This document shows, piece after piece, positions 9,349 through 16,558 of a DNA stretch of 64,000 bases. The notes under the pieces are model-generated. The model was not told the DNA's origin. It did no database searches and was given only the letters and a program-made list of their open reading frames with translations. Source of the stretch: Fibrella forsythiae (GTDB lineage: Bacteria > Bacteroidota > Bacteroidia > Cytophagales > Spirosomataceae); the NCBI RefSeq assembly GCF_017353175.1, contig NZ_JAFMYW010000002.1, positions 372,001 through 436,000 of the forward strand. Direction: 5' to 3'. The number at the start of each line of letters is the position of its first letter. The stretch's first letter is position 1. The translations under genes were made by a program, and so were the position numbers.

Positions 9349-10212
9349 TTACTGGTTTAGGAAAGGGAGAACACTGGCCCAGACTGCCGGAAAATTAAGT
9401 AAGAAAACCGGATGCGGCGCGTTGGGTATAATGCTAAGCTGGTTGTTCGGAATCATCTGATAGGCTGCTATCACCGTGGCCAAAGGAGCATTTTGATCCC
9501 GTTCGCCCGACAGCACCAGTACTGGGCAACGGATGCTGGTAAATAATGCCTTACTGGCGGTCATGGTGTTATAAAAATCGGCGAGTTTGGTCCAGTATTC
9601 CTGCAGCCGGCCGGGCTCCGGCATTAACGTCAGTTGCTGTCTCCAATACATACTGTCTAGCTCAAAGGCTGTTTGAGTATTTAAAATTACTTTACGAAGA
9701 CCCGGTACTTGCTCTCCGGCGCCAATAGCAACCAGTTTTCGAACCCGTTCCGGATACATGCTGGTCAGTTTGTAGCCCGTGTACGCCCCATCGCTAAAGC
9801 CTAATACCAGTACACTGTCGGTAGTGACGGCCTGAATGACCGCATATACGTCATTGGCCTTTTGCTCATACGTTATCGGAGTGAAACCGATCTCCGACTT
9901 TCCATGCCCTCTGGTGGAGATCGCTATGACCTGGTAGGATTTAGAGAGGCTGTCAATAAAAGTGGCCATCTCATACGTAGAGCCATAGACACCACCGTGC
10001 AGCACGACAAATGGCTTGCCTTTGCCGTATATTTCGTAATAAATCCGGGCATCACCTGCTTCGGTATAATGCCCTGTCTTAGGATTATTTCCGTAGGGGA
10101 TGGCCTCTGAAGGGGACGGTGTTGTTTGTGCAAAGTGACGCATTGAGGCCAATCGCTGCCCCAAAGCCGTTGACGTACTAATCCATACGATGAAGAGAAA
10201 CCGCAGAGGCAT
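9349..10212 (-). CDS. Exported alpha/beta hydrolase
   Basis: The 287-residue protein has a signal peptide (MPLRFLFIVWISTSTALG). The fold signatures are complete: the oxyanion region LHGGVYGS, the nucleophile elbow LGFSDGAY with its Ser, the acid in SGERDQNAP, and the catalytic His in PNAPHPVF near the C-terminus. It is an esterase/lactonase-like enzyme of unknown substrate, acting in the periplasm or outside. It lies first in a likely two-gene unit with the MDR enzyme and just downstream of a Crp/Fnr gene on the same strand. A palindrome at 10285-10300 in front of it may be that regulator's site. Confidence 0.9.
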   Translation of the reverse strand: MPLRFLFIVWISTSTALGQRLASMRHFAQTTPSPSEAIPYGNNPKTGHYTEAGDARIYYEIYGKGKPFVVLHGGVYGSTYEMATFIDSLSKSYQVIAISTRGHGKSEIGFTPITYEQKANDVYAVIQAVTTDSVLVLGFSDGAYTGYKLTSMYPERVRKLVAIGAGEQVPGLRKVILNTQTAFELDSMYWRQQLTLMPEPGRLQEYWTKLADFYNTMTASKALFTSIRCPVLVLSGERDQNAPLATVIAAYQMIPNNQLSIIPNAPHPVFLLNFPAVWASVLPFLNQ

Positions 10213-10284
10213 GACTATGTAGTTTACAACGGCAAAAGTCGCTCTTCACATAACCCCCAGGAATAACCTAGATTAAGAAATAGA

Positions 10285-10300
10285 CTTAAACTGGTTTAAG
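10285..10300. promoter_or_regulatory. Candidate operator CTTAAAC-TG-GTTTAAG
   Basis: A 7-bp-arm palindrome lies in the 98-bp gap between the Crp/Fnr gene ending at 10311 and the hydrolase starting at 10212. Its size suits a dimeric Crp-family protein, but the half-site differs from TTGAT. The adjacent regulator has Ser-Lys where the FNR type has Ser-Arg. Assignment is by position only. Confidence 0.4.
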
Positions 10301-10310
10301 ATCTGAACAC

Positions 10311-10889
10311 TCAGGAAGCAATGGTTTTGCGAATTTTGCTGAGAAACTCAGGGGTAATGCCCAAATAGGAGGCGATCTGCGTATTGGGTAGGCGCGAGGC
10401 CAGGTTAGGATATGCGTCTAAAAACGCCAGATACCGCTCCTGCGCGGTTGAACTAATCGTCTGCAGTAATCGATTTTGGAGTTCTACGTACTTATTCTCA
10501 ACGATGACCTTAAAAATACGGTCGAGCTTAGGTACGTTCAGGTAGAGGAAATACAGGTCCTTCTGTTCAATCTGCAGGATTACAGATGGCTCAACGGCTT
10601 CGACAAACAGCTTACTGGGCTGGCCGGAATGAAAACTGCCAATGTCAGCAATCCACTCGTTTTCAGTAGCAAATAGAATAGTATGTTCTACTCCGCTCTG
10701 GTCAATGGCGTACATACGGAAGCAGCCAGCCACCACAAACGAATAGTGTTTACAGGGGAAACCCTCCTGCAAAATAGCCTGCCTACGCTTTATGGATCGC
10801 TGGCTGACTCGGCCGTCGAGAAGCAGTTTTTCACCTGCCTCAAGTGGAATGAAACGATCGAAATGATCGATCAGCGGCTGTAGAGACAT
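10311..10889 (-). CDS. Crp/Fnr family transcriptional regulator
   Basis: At 192 residues this is typical of the short Bacteroidota Crp/Fnr proteins: a cyclic-nucleotide-binding-like beta-roll (about 1-130, with ILQEGFPCKHYSFVVAGCFR), a dimer helix, and a compact C-terminal helix-turn-helix, TQIASYLGITPEFLSKIRKT. The recognition helix reads E-F-L-S-K, against E-x-x-S-R in FNR-type proteins. No Cys set for an Fe-S cluster is present. Its probable target is the hydrolase/MDR pair immediately downstream. Effector unknown. Confidence 0.9.
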   Translation of the reverse strand: MSLQPLIDHFDRFIPLEAGEKLLLDGRVSQRSIKRRQAILQEGFPCKHYSFVVAGCFRMYAIDQSGVEHTILFATENEWIADIGSFHSGQPSKLFVEAVEPSVILQIEQKDLYFLYLNVPKLDRIFKVIVENKYVELQNRLLQTISSTAQERYLAFLDAYPNLASRLPNTQIASYLGITPEFLSKIRKTIAS

Positions 10890-10912
10890 TGGTTACTATT
10901 ATACGTGGAAAT

Positions 10913-10974
10913 CCTTTCTGCCAAAGCAGATGTATCTCTGTTACAAAGCTAACAAGTCCAGTTTAGCAGAAAGG
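10913..10974 (-). promoter_or_regulatory. Candidate promoter with flanking inverted repeat for the Crp/Fnr gene
   Basis: On the minus strand TAGCTTTG (10951-10944) fits the Bacteroidota -7 element TAnnTTTG, about 55 bp before the ATG at 10889. It is flanked by 9-bp inverted arms, CCTTTCTGC at 10913-10921 and GCAGAAAGG at 10966-10974. These could be autoregulatory sites. The -33 element is not clear. Confidence 0.3.
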
Positions 10975-11006
10975 GCTTTTCCGTATCGGATGAAGAGGTG
11001 GCCAGC

Positions 11007-12413
11007 TTACACCACCAATTTCATAGAAGCGGGGTCCCAATGCACGATTTTTTTGCTTAAAAAGCTATCGTTACACGATAGGGCCGGTGCGGCTGCCCGA
11101 AAGCCAAACGCGGCATCTTCCACAACGACTTTACCCGTTCTAACAGCGTCAAAGAAGTTCGTAATATGATCCAAATGGTCGCTGTAACCCTCGGGGGCTT
11201 TGTAAACGATATCAGCTTTGACGGGCCTTTTTCGCTGGTCTGCTGTCCATTTAGCATCGTACTCCTGCTTCATTTCGTCCTGTATACGTTGAGAAAACGT
11301 AAACAGCGAATCGTATCCGCCAAAGCCGGGCGCTTCGGGCATTAAACTGTGCCTGACGCTGATGTTGTTGCCAATGACATCGATCACCCCTTCCGAACCA
11401 ACCAGCCTGATGACTTCCTGCCCACCCGTTCCACTGATGAAATTCACCTGTAGGGTCAGCTGAAAGGCAGCGTGTTCCGGGCTATCGGGATACTGCATTA
11501 CGCCCGACATTACATCCGGCAGGTTGCGGCCGTCTTTCCAGTAACTAAACTGACCGGTGCTGTAAATACTTTTGGGGCCTTTCGAATTAGTGATAAAATG
11601 GGTGCCGCTCAGCAGATGAATAAACAAGTCGCCCGCTACGCCCGTGCCCACTTCCTTGAAGGCCCGCCACCAGAAAAACTTCTTGCCATCATAGGGTATT
11701 TGCTTTCCTGTAACGGCAATGAACCGGTCCCAGTCGGTAGTCATGGCATCAGCATCTTTAGGAATGGTGTATTCCCAGGCACCAATAGAGCTTTGCCGGT
11801 CATACACGGCGTTCACCATGTTGAGTTTGCCGATCTCGCCTGCTGCCAGCAATTCCTTTGCTTTAGCATAACCCAGGCTGCTGACCCGTTGGCTACCTAC
11901 CTGAAATACCTTCCCCGACGCTTTAGCCGCTGCAATGACCGGATAGCCCTGGCTGATTTTGTAGACCATCGGCTTTTCGCAGTATACGTGCTTACCGGCA
12001 GCCAGCGCATCGAGGGCGATGCGTGCGTGCCAGACATCATGCGTGGCAATGATTACGGCATCAATGTCTTTGCGGGCCAAAAGTTCTTTATAATTACGAG
12101 TGATGTACAGTTCATTGCCGAATTTTTCTTTGGCGTTATCTAACCGGCCTGTATATAAATCGCAGATGCCTGCCAGCTCAACGCCCGGCACTTTGAGCGC
12201 TGTTGCCAGGTCAAAATGGCCCTGAACACCGTAGCCGATTACCCCTAACCGAATGGTATCATTGGCCGATACCGGCCGCTCATACCGCAGGATGCGTTCT
12301 TCAGCCTTCTCCTGAGCAGCCAGCGACGATAACGGTGCCGACGCTGCCACCAGACTGGTTGCGCCAATTTGCTGCAAAAATTGCCTTCTGGAAGCTGCGA
12401 TATCTTTTTTCAT
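11007..12413 (-). CDS. Gfo/Idh/MocA family oxidoreductase with Tat-like signal
   Basis: The 468-residue protein starts with a twin-arginine-like signal (SRRQFLQQIGATSLVAAS). A Rossmann NAD(P) domain follows (IRLGVIGYGVQGHFDLATAL), with the family motif GKHVYCEKPM, whose EKP Lys is the usual catalytic/cofactor residue. The C-terminal half is the alpha/beta substrate domain. Proteins of this exported subgroup act on sugars or sugar derivatives with a tightly bound cofactor. The substrate is not predictable here. It is followed on the same strand by no gene of its pathway; upstream lies a decayed TolB-like gene. Confidence 0.92.
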   Translation of the reverse strand: MKKDIAASRRQFLQQIGATSLVAASAPLSSLAAQEKAEERILRYERPVSANDTIRLGVIGYGVQGHFDLATALKVPGVELAGICDLYTGRLDNAKEKFGNELYITRNYKELLARKDIDAVIIATHDVWHARIALDALAAGKHVYCEKPMVYKISQGYPVIAAAKASGKVFQVGSQRVSSLGYAKAKELLAAGEIGKLNMVNAVYDRQSSIGAWEYTIPKDADAMTTDWDRFIAVTGKQIPYDGKKFFWWRAFKEVGTGVAGDLFIHLLSGTHFITNSKGPKSIYSTGQFSYWKDGRNLPDVMSGVMQYPDSPEHAAFQLTLQVNFISGTGGQEVIRLVGSEGVIDVIGNNISVRHSLMPEAPGFGGYDSLFTFSQRIQDEMKQEYDAKWTADQRKRPVKADIVYKAPEGYSDHLDHITNFFDAVRTGKVVVEDAAFGFRAAAPALSCNDSFLSKKIVHWDPASMKLVV

Positions 12414-12437
12414 AAGCGTATAAGGAAAGGTTGGAAG

Positions 12438-12818
12438 CTATTTAACCAAGTAGCTTCCAAAAGCAATTTTCTGGCTGACGGGGCTCCGGAACACTACGTT
12501 GATTGTGCCCTGGTCAATACAGAAATCAGGGGAGAGGTTTGTGATGGTTCTTATGTTGAGATGCATCGTTTTTGCCAAGCAGATGGGCCTGCTTGCATCG
12601 GATGCGTAGGCAATGTGAGCAATCCAGGTAGTATCGGGCGAGAGGTGCGCAAACCAGTTCGATTTGTCGTCGAACGTCAACTGTCCATCGGCCGGCATGC
12701 GCCAGATCTGCATAGGGATGGTATGGTACAAATTGAAATAAACGTGTTTCCCGTCGGGCGACTGATCGGGGCCGTCAGCCAGCCCTCCGGCGAATGCTGG
12801 ATCTGAATGTGTCTGCAC
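12438..12818 (-). pseudogene. Remnant of a TolB-like beta-propeller protein (C-terminal third)
   Basis: The frame encodes the end of a PD40/TolB-type propeller: GLADGPDQSPDGKHVYFN, MQIWRMPADG, SNWFAHLSPD, then QGTINVVFRSPVS and KIAFGSYLVK. Complete relatives are over 300 residues and their equivalent of this part reads similarly, with intact WSPD repeats. Here the N-terminal two-thirds are missing, a stop lies at 12852-12854, and no good start codon precedes the first propeller strand. The segment around residues 75-95 has drifted from the family pattern. It is therefore a decaying fragment, not a small protein. Confidence 0.65.
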
Positions 12819-12856
12819 AGGTTTGAAAACTAGTCCAGGCCCGAAACTTCCTCACG

Positions 12857-12894
12857 AAAAAACGGGGCTCACTATAGGTGAAGCCCCGTTTTTT
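12857..12894. terminator. Hairpin terminator
   Basis: 13-bp arms (AAAAAACGGGGCT at 12857-12869 and its complement at 12882-12894) with a 12-nt loop give a T-run on either strand. It ends the dioxygenase transcript, whose stop is at 12951. Confidence 0.8.
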
Positions 12895-12950
12895 GATACC
12901 GGCGTGTAGTAAATGATAGGGTGGCGGGCAGTGAATTGACCTGGCTGTAT

Positions 12951-13850
12951 TTACGCCGCCAGCTTAACCGAGGTCATGGTCAGTGAACCGCCCACGGCCT
13001 TATCGTTGAAAAAAGACACCTTATCTTTTGGCCCCTGCAAGCCCAGCGTATACATCAGCGGCAGGTAATGTTCCGGTGTTGGAATGGCAAGCAGGGCTTC
13101 TTTCCCCAGCGTGCTGTAATTGATCAGAGGCTTGTGATCACCCGATTCGATCAGCGATTTGAAGGTGTCGTTCATACCAACAGCCCAGTCGTAGCCATAC
13201 GAAGGGTCTTTCAGGCGGTCCCAGGCTACCATGCGCAGGTTATGTACCATATTGCCGCTCCCTATGATAAGCACGCCTTTTTTCCGGAGTGCATATAGTT
13301 CGCGGGCCAGCTCATAATGGTATTGCGGGCCTTTGCTGTAATCGATACTGAGTTGCAGTACCGGTATGTTCGCTTTCGGGTACATGTGCCGCACGATGGT
13401 CCAGGTGCCGTGGTCAAGTCCCCAGTCGTGATCTAATTCAACCTGCGCCGACTGAATCAGCTTGGTCGTTTCCAGGGCCAGCGCGGGCTGACCGGGGGCG
13501 GGGTACTGCACGTCGAAGAGGGCCTGGGGGAAGCCGCCGAAGTCATGAATGGTCTTCGGAAAGTCCATCGCCGTTATGCGGGTTCCCCGCGTAAACCAGT
13601 GCGCCGAAACAACCAGCACGGCGGTTGGAACGGGAATTTCACTTGCCAGTTTGGTCCATCTGCGGCTGAACTCGGTATCCTCGATACCGTTCATGGGAGA
13701 TCCGTGTCCGACAAACAGCACAGGCATTAGTTGGTCTTGCCCCGGTAAGCTGTCGGTGAAAGTTTTGAAAGCGGATAAAGTTGTCATTGCTGTTGTGCCT
13801 GTTAGGAGTAACCGCACGAACCGACGTCGTTCGAGGTCAGTCATGTTCAT
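12951..13850 (-). CDS. ygiD: DODA-type extradiol ring-cleavage dioxygenase with N-terminal export-like extension
   Basis: The 299-residue protein belongs to the class III extradiol/4,5-DOPA dioxygenase family (E. coli YgiD type). The metal and catalytic histidines sit in VGHGSPMNGIE, VVSAHWFTRG, DHDWGLDHGTWTIVRHMYP and PEHYLPLMY. The family core is about 260 residues. The extra N-terminus contains ERRRFVRLLLTGTTAMTTL, a Tat-like signal, so the enzyme may be periplasmic, which is common for Bacteroidota homologues. It would open catechol-type rings using a divalent metal and O2. Two FNR-type boxes lie 141-177 bp upstream, next to a Crp/Fnr gene on the same strand. Confidence 0.92.
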   Translation of the reverse strand: MNMTDLERRRFVRLLLTGTTAMTTLSAFKTFTDSLPGQDQLMPVLFVGHGSPMNGIEDTEFSRRWTKLASEIPVPTAVLVVSAHWFTRGTRITAMDFPKTIHDFGGFPQALFDVQYPAPGQPALALETTKLIQSAQVELDHDWGLDHGTWTIVRHMYPKANIPVLQLSIDYSKGPQYHYELARELYALRKKGVLIIGSGNMVHNLRMVAWDRLKDPSYGYDWAVGMNDTFKSLIESGDHKPLINYSTLGKEALLAIPTPEHYLPLMYTLGLQGPKDKVSFFNDKAVGGSLTMTSVKLAA

Positions 13851-13990
13851 AAGGTAGATTTTTATACGAATCGGTACGGCTGATGCTGCGGAACGTACCT
13901 GTCCGTATAATTAAACTGATATGTATCTGCTTTTCAGTTGGTTATTGCATGGGTTGCCGCAAAATTACCAGTCAGTGATGCAGCTTTCCA

Positions 13991-14027
13991 TTGATCTGAA
14001 TCAAGAAAAGTCATTGATTCAGATCAA
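13991..14027. promoter_or_regulatory. Two perfect FNR-type boxes in tandem
   Basis: TTGATCTGAATCAA (13991-14004) and TTGATTCAGATCAA (14014-14027) each match the FNR consensus TTGAT-N4-ATCAA exactly. Together they form a 15-bp-arm inverted repeat (13990-14004 and 14014-14028). Centre spacing is 23 bp, about two helical turns. They lie between a Crp/Fnr gene whose recognition helix has the FNR-type E-x-x-S-R (ETLSR) and the dioxygenase gene starting at 13850. Confidence 0.75.
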
Positions 14028-14054
14028 TAGCCTGTTGGCAACAAGTACGACCGA

Positions 14055-14633
14055 TTATTCATCAGCCAGTCGTCGGCGGATCCGACTAAGGGTTTCGGGC
14101 GTGAGGCCGAGGTAGGAAGCGATCATGTGTTGCGGAACCCGCTGAACAATGTTGGGATATAACGCAACAAGGTCTCGATACCGCTCTTCCGGCGATAGGC
14201 TGATGGTTGATGTTACCCGTCTCTGCAAGGCAATGTAGGCGCCCGTAATAAGCTGTAGCATGTAGGCCTGGTAGCTGGGCGATCGTTTTAACAATTCTTC
14301 ATGTGCTGGCTGGTTGATAAGCACCAGTTCCGAATCGTCAATGGCTTCGATGGTATAAACAGACACTTCGCCGGTCAGAAAGCTGTATAGATCGGAGATG
14401 AACCAGCCTTCCAACGCAAACTGCAGAACGTGTTCTTTGCCTTCATTATCAACGGTATAGGAGCGCAACGCCCCCTTTTCAACAAACGCAACAACTTTAC
14501 ACACGTCTCCCTCCTGCAACAGGTACTGCTTTCTGCGTATTTTCTTTACCGACAGAAAGCTCTGAATAAGGGCACGCTCGTCGTCTGTGAGCGGCATTTT
14601 TGCGGTAAGTTGCCTGAAGTAATTATCGTACAT
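14055..14633 (-). CDS. Crp/Fnr family transcriptional regulator (FNR-like recognition helix)
   Basis: This 192-residue protein is paralogous to the one at 10311. The beta-roll sensor (about residues 20-130, with YLLQEGDVCKVVAFVEKGAL) lacks a cysteine cluster, so it is not an Fe-S oxygen sensor like E. coli FNR. The C-terminal helix-turn-helix reads MIASYLGLTPETLSRIRRRL. Its E-T-L-S-R is the E-x-x-S-R set that in FNR contacts TTGAT half-sites. Two perfect TTGAT-N4-ATCAA boxes 28 bp after its stop codon are the likely binding sites. The dioxygenase gene beyond them is the likely target. Confidence 0.92.
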   Translation of the reverse strand: MYDNYFRQLTAKMPLTDDERALIQSFLSVKKIRRKQYLLQEGDVCKVVAFVEKGALRSYTVDNEGKEHVLQFALEGWFISDLYSFLTGEVSVYTIEAIDDSELVLINQPAHEELLKRSPSYQAYMLQLITGAYIALQRRVTSTISLSPEERYRDLVALYPNIVQRVPQHMIASYLGLTPETLSRIRRRLADE

Positions 14634-15005
14634 GGTGGGTGCAAACTGGCCGGTAAAATAACCGGTAACCGGCAGATTTTACCGATTTGCCGTGCGCTGT
14701 TTGATGGCCTGCGTCTGGTGCCCGGGCAGCTAATTTGCTGGTTTGGATGAACCACGCCGGGCCTTTGGTATCTGTTTGTGAACTGATCGTGCGTGAGTCA
14801 GCAATCATTAACCTGAAGAGGTAGTGCTGATTGAATTGGCTGCGTGAATGAATACCCACGGGTGACGTATTTTGGCTCTATACCGTATAAAATATAACTA
14901 TTTCAAGTGAATGCATTCGTTGAACCCTGTATAGGCTGTTGGTCTTACACTTTTCTAATGTTTTCTAATTTCCTTTTCACGCGGTTATAATACCTGAGCG
15001 CCTCT
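14634..15005. other. Intergenic region upstream of the efflux operon
   Basis: No gene is supported between the divergent Crp/Fnr gene and the small membrane-protein gene. Near 14654-14690 a nested repeat (GGTAAAAT, ACCGGTAACCGG, ATTTTACC) lies just upstream of the Crp/Fnr start and could be a regulatory site. The part from 14870 to 15000 is AT-rich, as expected for a promoter region. Confidence 0.4.
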
Positions 15006-15031
15006 TTTGTATCACTCAATAGTGATACAAA
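15006..15031. promoter_or_regulatory. Operator-like palindrome abutting a start codon
   Basis: TTTGTATCACT, a CAAT spacer, then AGTGATACAAA form perfect 11-bp arms. The palindrome ends one base before the ATG at 15033, so a bound repressor or the RNA hairpin would block transcription or translation initiation. It precedes the small membrane-protein gene and the RND efflux operon. No TetR/MarR/BlaI gene is adjacent, so the binder is unknown. Confidence 0.55.
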
Positions 15032-15032
15032 C

Positions 15033-15323
15033 ATGCAACGCCGACACTTTCCTTCGGTTTTACTATATGGCTTTGGACTGGCACTCACCCTGTCTCTGGC
15101 CTTCAATGGCGTGTTGCTGCATGAGCAAAGTCTACAGCGCAGCAGTAAAGAAAACGAACTTGGCGGGCTGGCTTTCCCGGTTGGGTACGTTGCCTGGCAG
15201 CAGCAGCTTGTTGATTGTCAACGGGCCAATCAGCAGAAAGATAGCCTCATTCGCCAGTTAGAGCATGCGCCCAATGCCCCGCCGGGGAAAGCGATCACCC
15301 TGCGGCGTACATCCCCCAATTAA
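15033..15323 (+). CDS. Small single-pass membrane protein
   Basis: I do not recognise this 96-residue product. One hydrophobic segment (about residues 8-29, VLLYGFGLALTLSLAFNGVL) is followed by a polar, Gln-rich stretch (VAWQQQLVDCQRANQQKDSL) that may form a short coiled coil. The orientation predicts a periplasmic C-terminus. It sits 127 bp before the efflux operon and directly behind the 15006-15031 palindrome, so it may be a regulated accessory of the pump or the first gene of the same unit. The alternative of a non-coding leader cannot be excluded. Confidence 0.6.
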   Translation: MQRRHFPSVLLYGFGLALTLSLAFNGVLLHEQSLQRSSKENELGGLAFPVGYVAWQQQLVDCQRANQQKDSLIRQLEHAPNAPPGKAITLRRTSPN

Positions 15324-15450
15324 ACTATCCCAATTCACCGCACCAGTCAGCTAAGGCACCGCTCAACGGGTTGTTGCCGAACTGACAGCTAACCGGTTCC
15401 AGCAGGAACAACTACCGTGGCTGGTGCCCACCTATTACCATAACAGCTGT

Positions 15451-16533
15451 ATGAAAAGAATTCATGTGCTCCTGGGCTTGTGTGCCTTAGTTTTCCTCAC
15501 AAGCTGCGCAAAAGAGGAAGAAAAGAAAGAAGAAGAGGTCAACTATCTGGTGACTACTCCTTTGGTAAAAGACACAACAATCACGAAAGATTATGTGTCG
15601 CAGATTCGGGCCTACCGCCACATCGAAATGCGGGCGCAGCAACGGGGTTACATCCAGAATATCTACGTAGACGAAGGCCAGTCGGTGAGCCAGGGGCAGA
15701 TGATGTTCCAGATCATGCCCAAGCTGTATGAGGCTGAACTGCAAAAGGCCGAGGCCGAAGCGAGCTTCGCGAATATCGAGTACCAGAACACCAAGAAACT
15801 GGCCGATAACAAGATTGTGGCACCCAACGAACTGTCGATGGCCAATGCCAAGCTAGACAAGGCCAAAGCGGAGGTGTCGCTGGCGCAAACGCATCTGGGA
15901 TTCACCAAAATCCGGGCACCTTTTTCGGGTATCATGGACCACTTCCAGGTACGTCTGGGCAGTATGGTTGACGAGGGTGATCTCCTGACGACCCTGTCTG
16001 ACAACAGCAAGATGTGGGTTTATTTCAACGTACCTGAAGCCGAATATCTGGATCTGAAAAGCCAGGCGGCGTCGGGTAACCTGTCTAATGTGCATCTGAT
16101 GCTGGCCAACAACCAGATGTTCCCTTACCTGGGCAAGGTTGAAACCATCGAAGCGGACTTCAACAATACGACCGGTAACATCGAGTTTCGGGCCACGTTC
16201 CCGAACCCGAAAGGGGTGTTGCGGCATGGCGAGACGGGTAATGTGCAGATGACGCTGCCGTTCAAAAATGCCATGATTATTCCGCAGAAAGCCACCTATG
16301 AAGTGCTGGAAAAAAAGTATGTCTATGTGGTGGATAAAAACAACGTGATCCGGTCAAGAGAAATTGAGGTAGCCGCTGAGTTGCCGCACATTTTCATTGT
16401 CCGCTCCGGTCTGAAAAAAGAAGACAGAATCCTTCTGGAAGGCTTGCGTCAGGTAAAAGAAAACGAAAAAATACACCCCAAGTTCGAGAAGCCCGAAGCG
16501 GTTGTTTCCAATTTGAGCCTGTATGCCGAGTAA
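15451..16533 (+). CDS. RND efflux periplasmic adaptor (membrane fusion) lipoprotein
   Basis: The product is 360 residues from the ATG at 15451, which places a clean lipoprotein signal at the start (MKRIHVLLGLCALVFLTSC). The adaptor domains are in order: the split lipoyl domain (YVDEGQSVSQGQMMFQI and AQTHLGFTKIRAPFSG), an alpha-hairpin rich in Glu/Ala/Lys (about 95-145), a beta-barrel, and a membrane-proximal domain ending near residue 340. It links the inner-membrane pump at 16559 to the outer-membrane channel at 19755. The spacing of 25 bp to the pump gene indicates an operon. Confidence 0.95.
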   Translation: MKRIHVLLGLCALVFLTSCAKEEEKKEEEVNYLVTTPLVKDTTITKDYVSQIRAYRHIEMRAQQRGYIQNIYVDEGQSVSQGQMMFQIMPKLYEAELQKAEAEASFANIEYQNTKKLADNKIVAPNELSMANAKLDKAKAEVSLAQTHLGFTKIRAPFSGIMDHFQVRLGSMVDEGDLLTTLSDNSKMWVYFNVPEAEYLDLKSQAASGNLSNVHLMLANNQMFPYLGKVETIEADFNNTTGNIEFRATFPNPKGVLRHGETGNVQMTLPFKNAMIIPQKATYEVLEKKYVYVVDKNNVIRSREIEVAAELPHIFIVRSGLKKEDRILLEGLRQVKENEKIHPKFEKPEAVVSNLSLYAE

Positions 16534-16558
16534 TCAACGAGTCTAAAAACCAGAAGAC

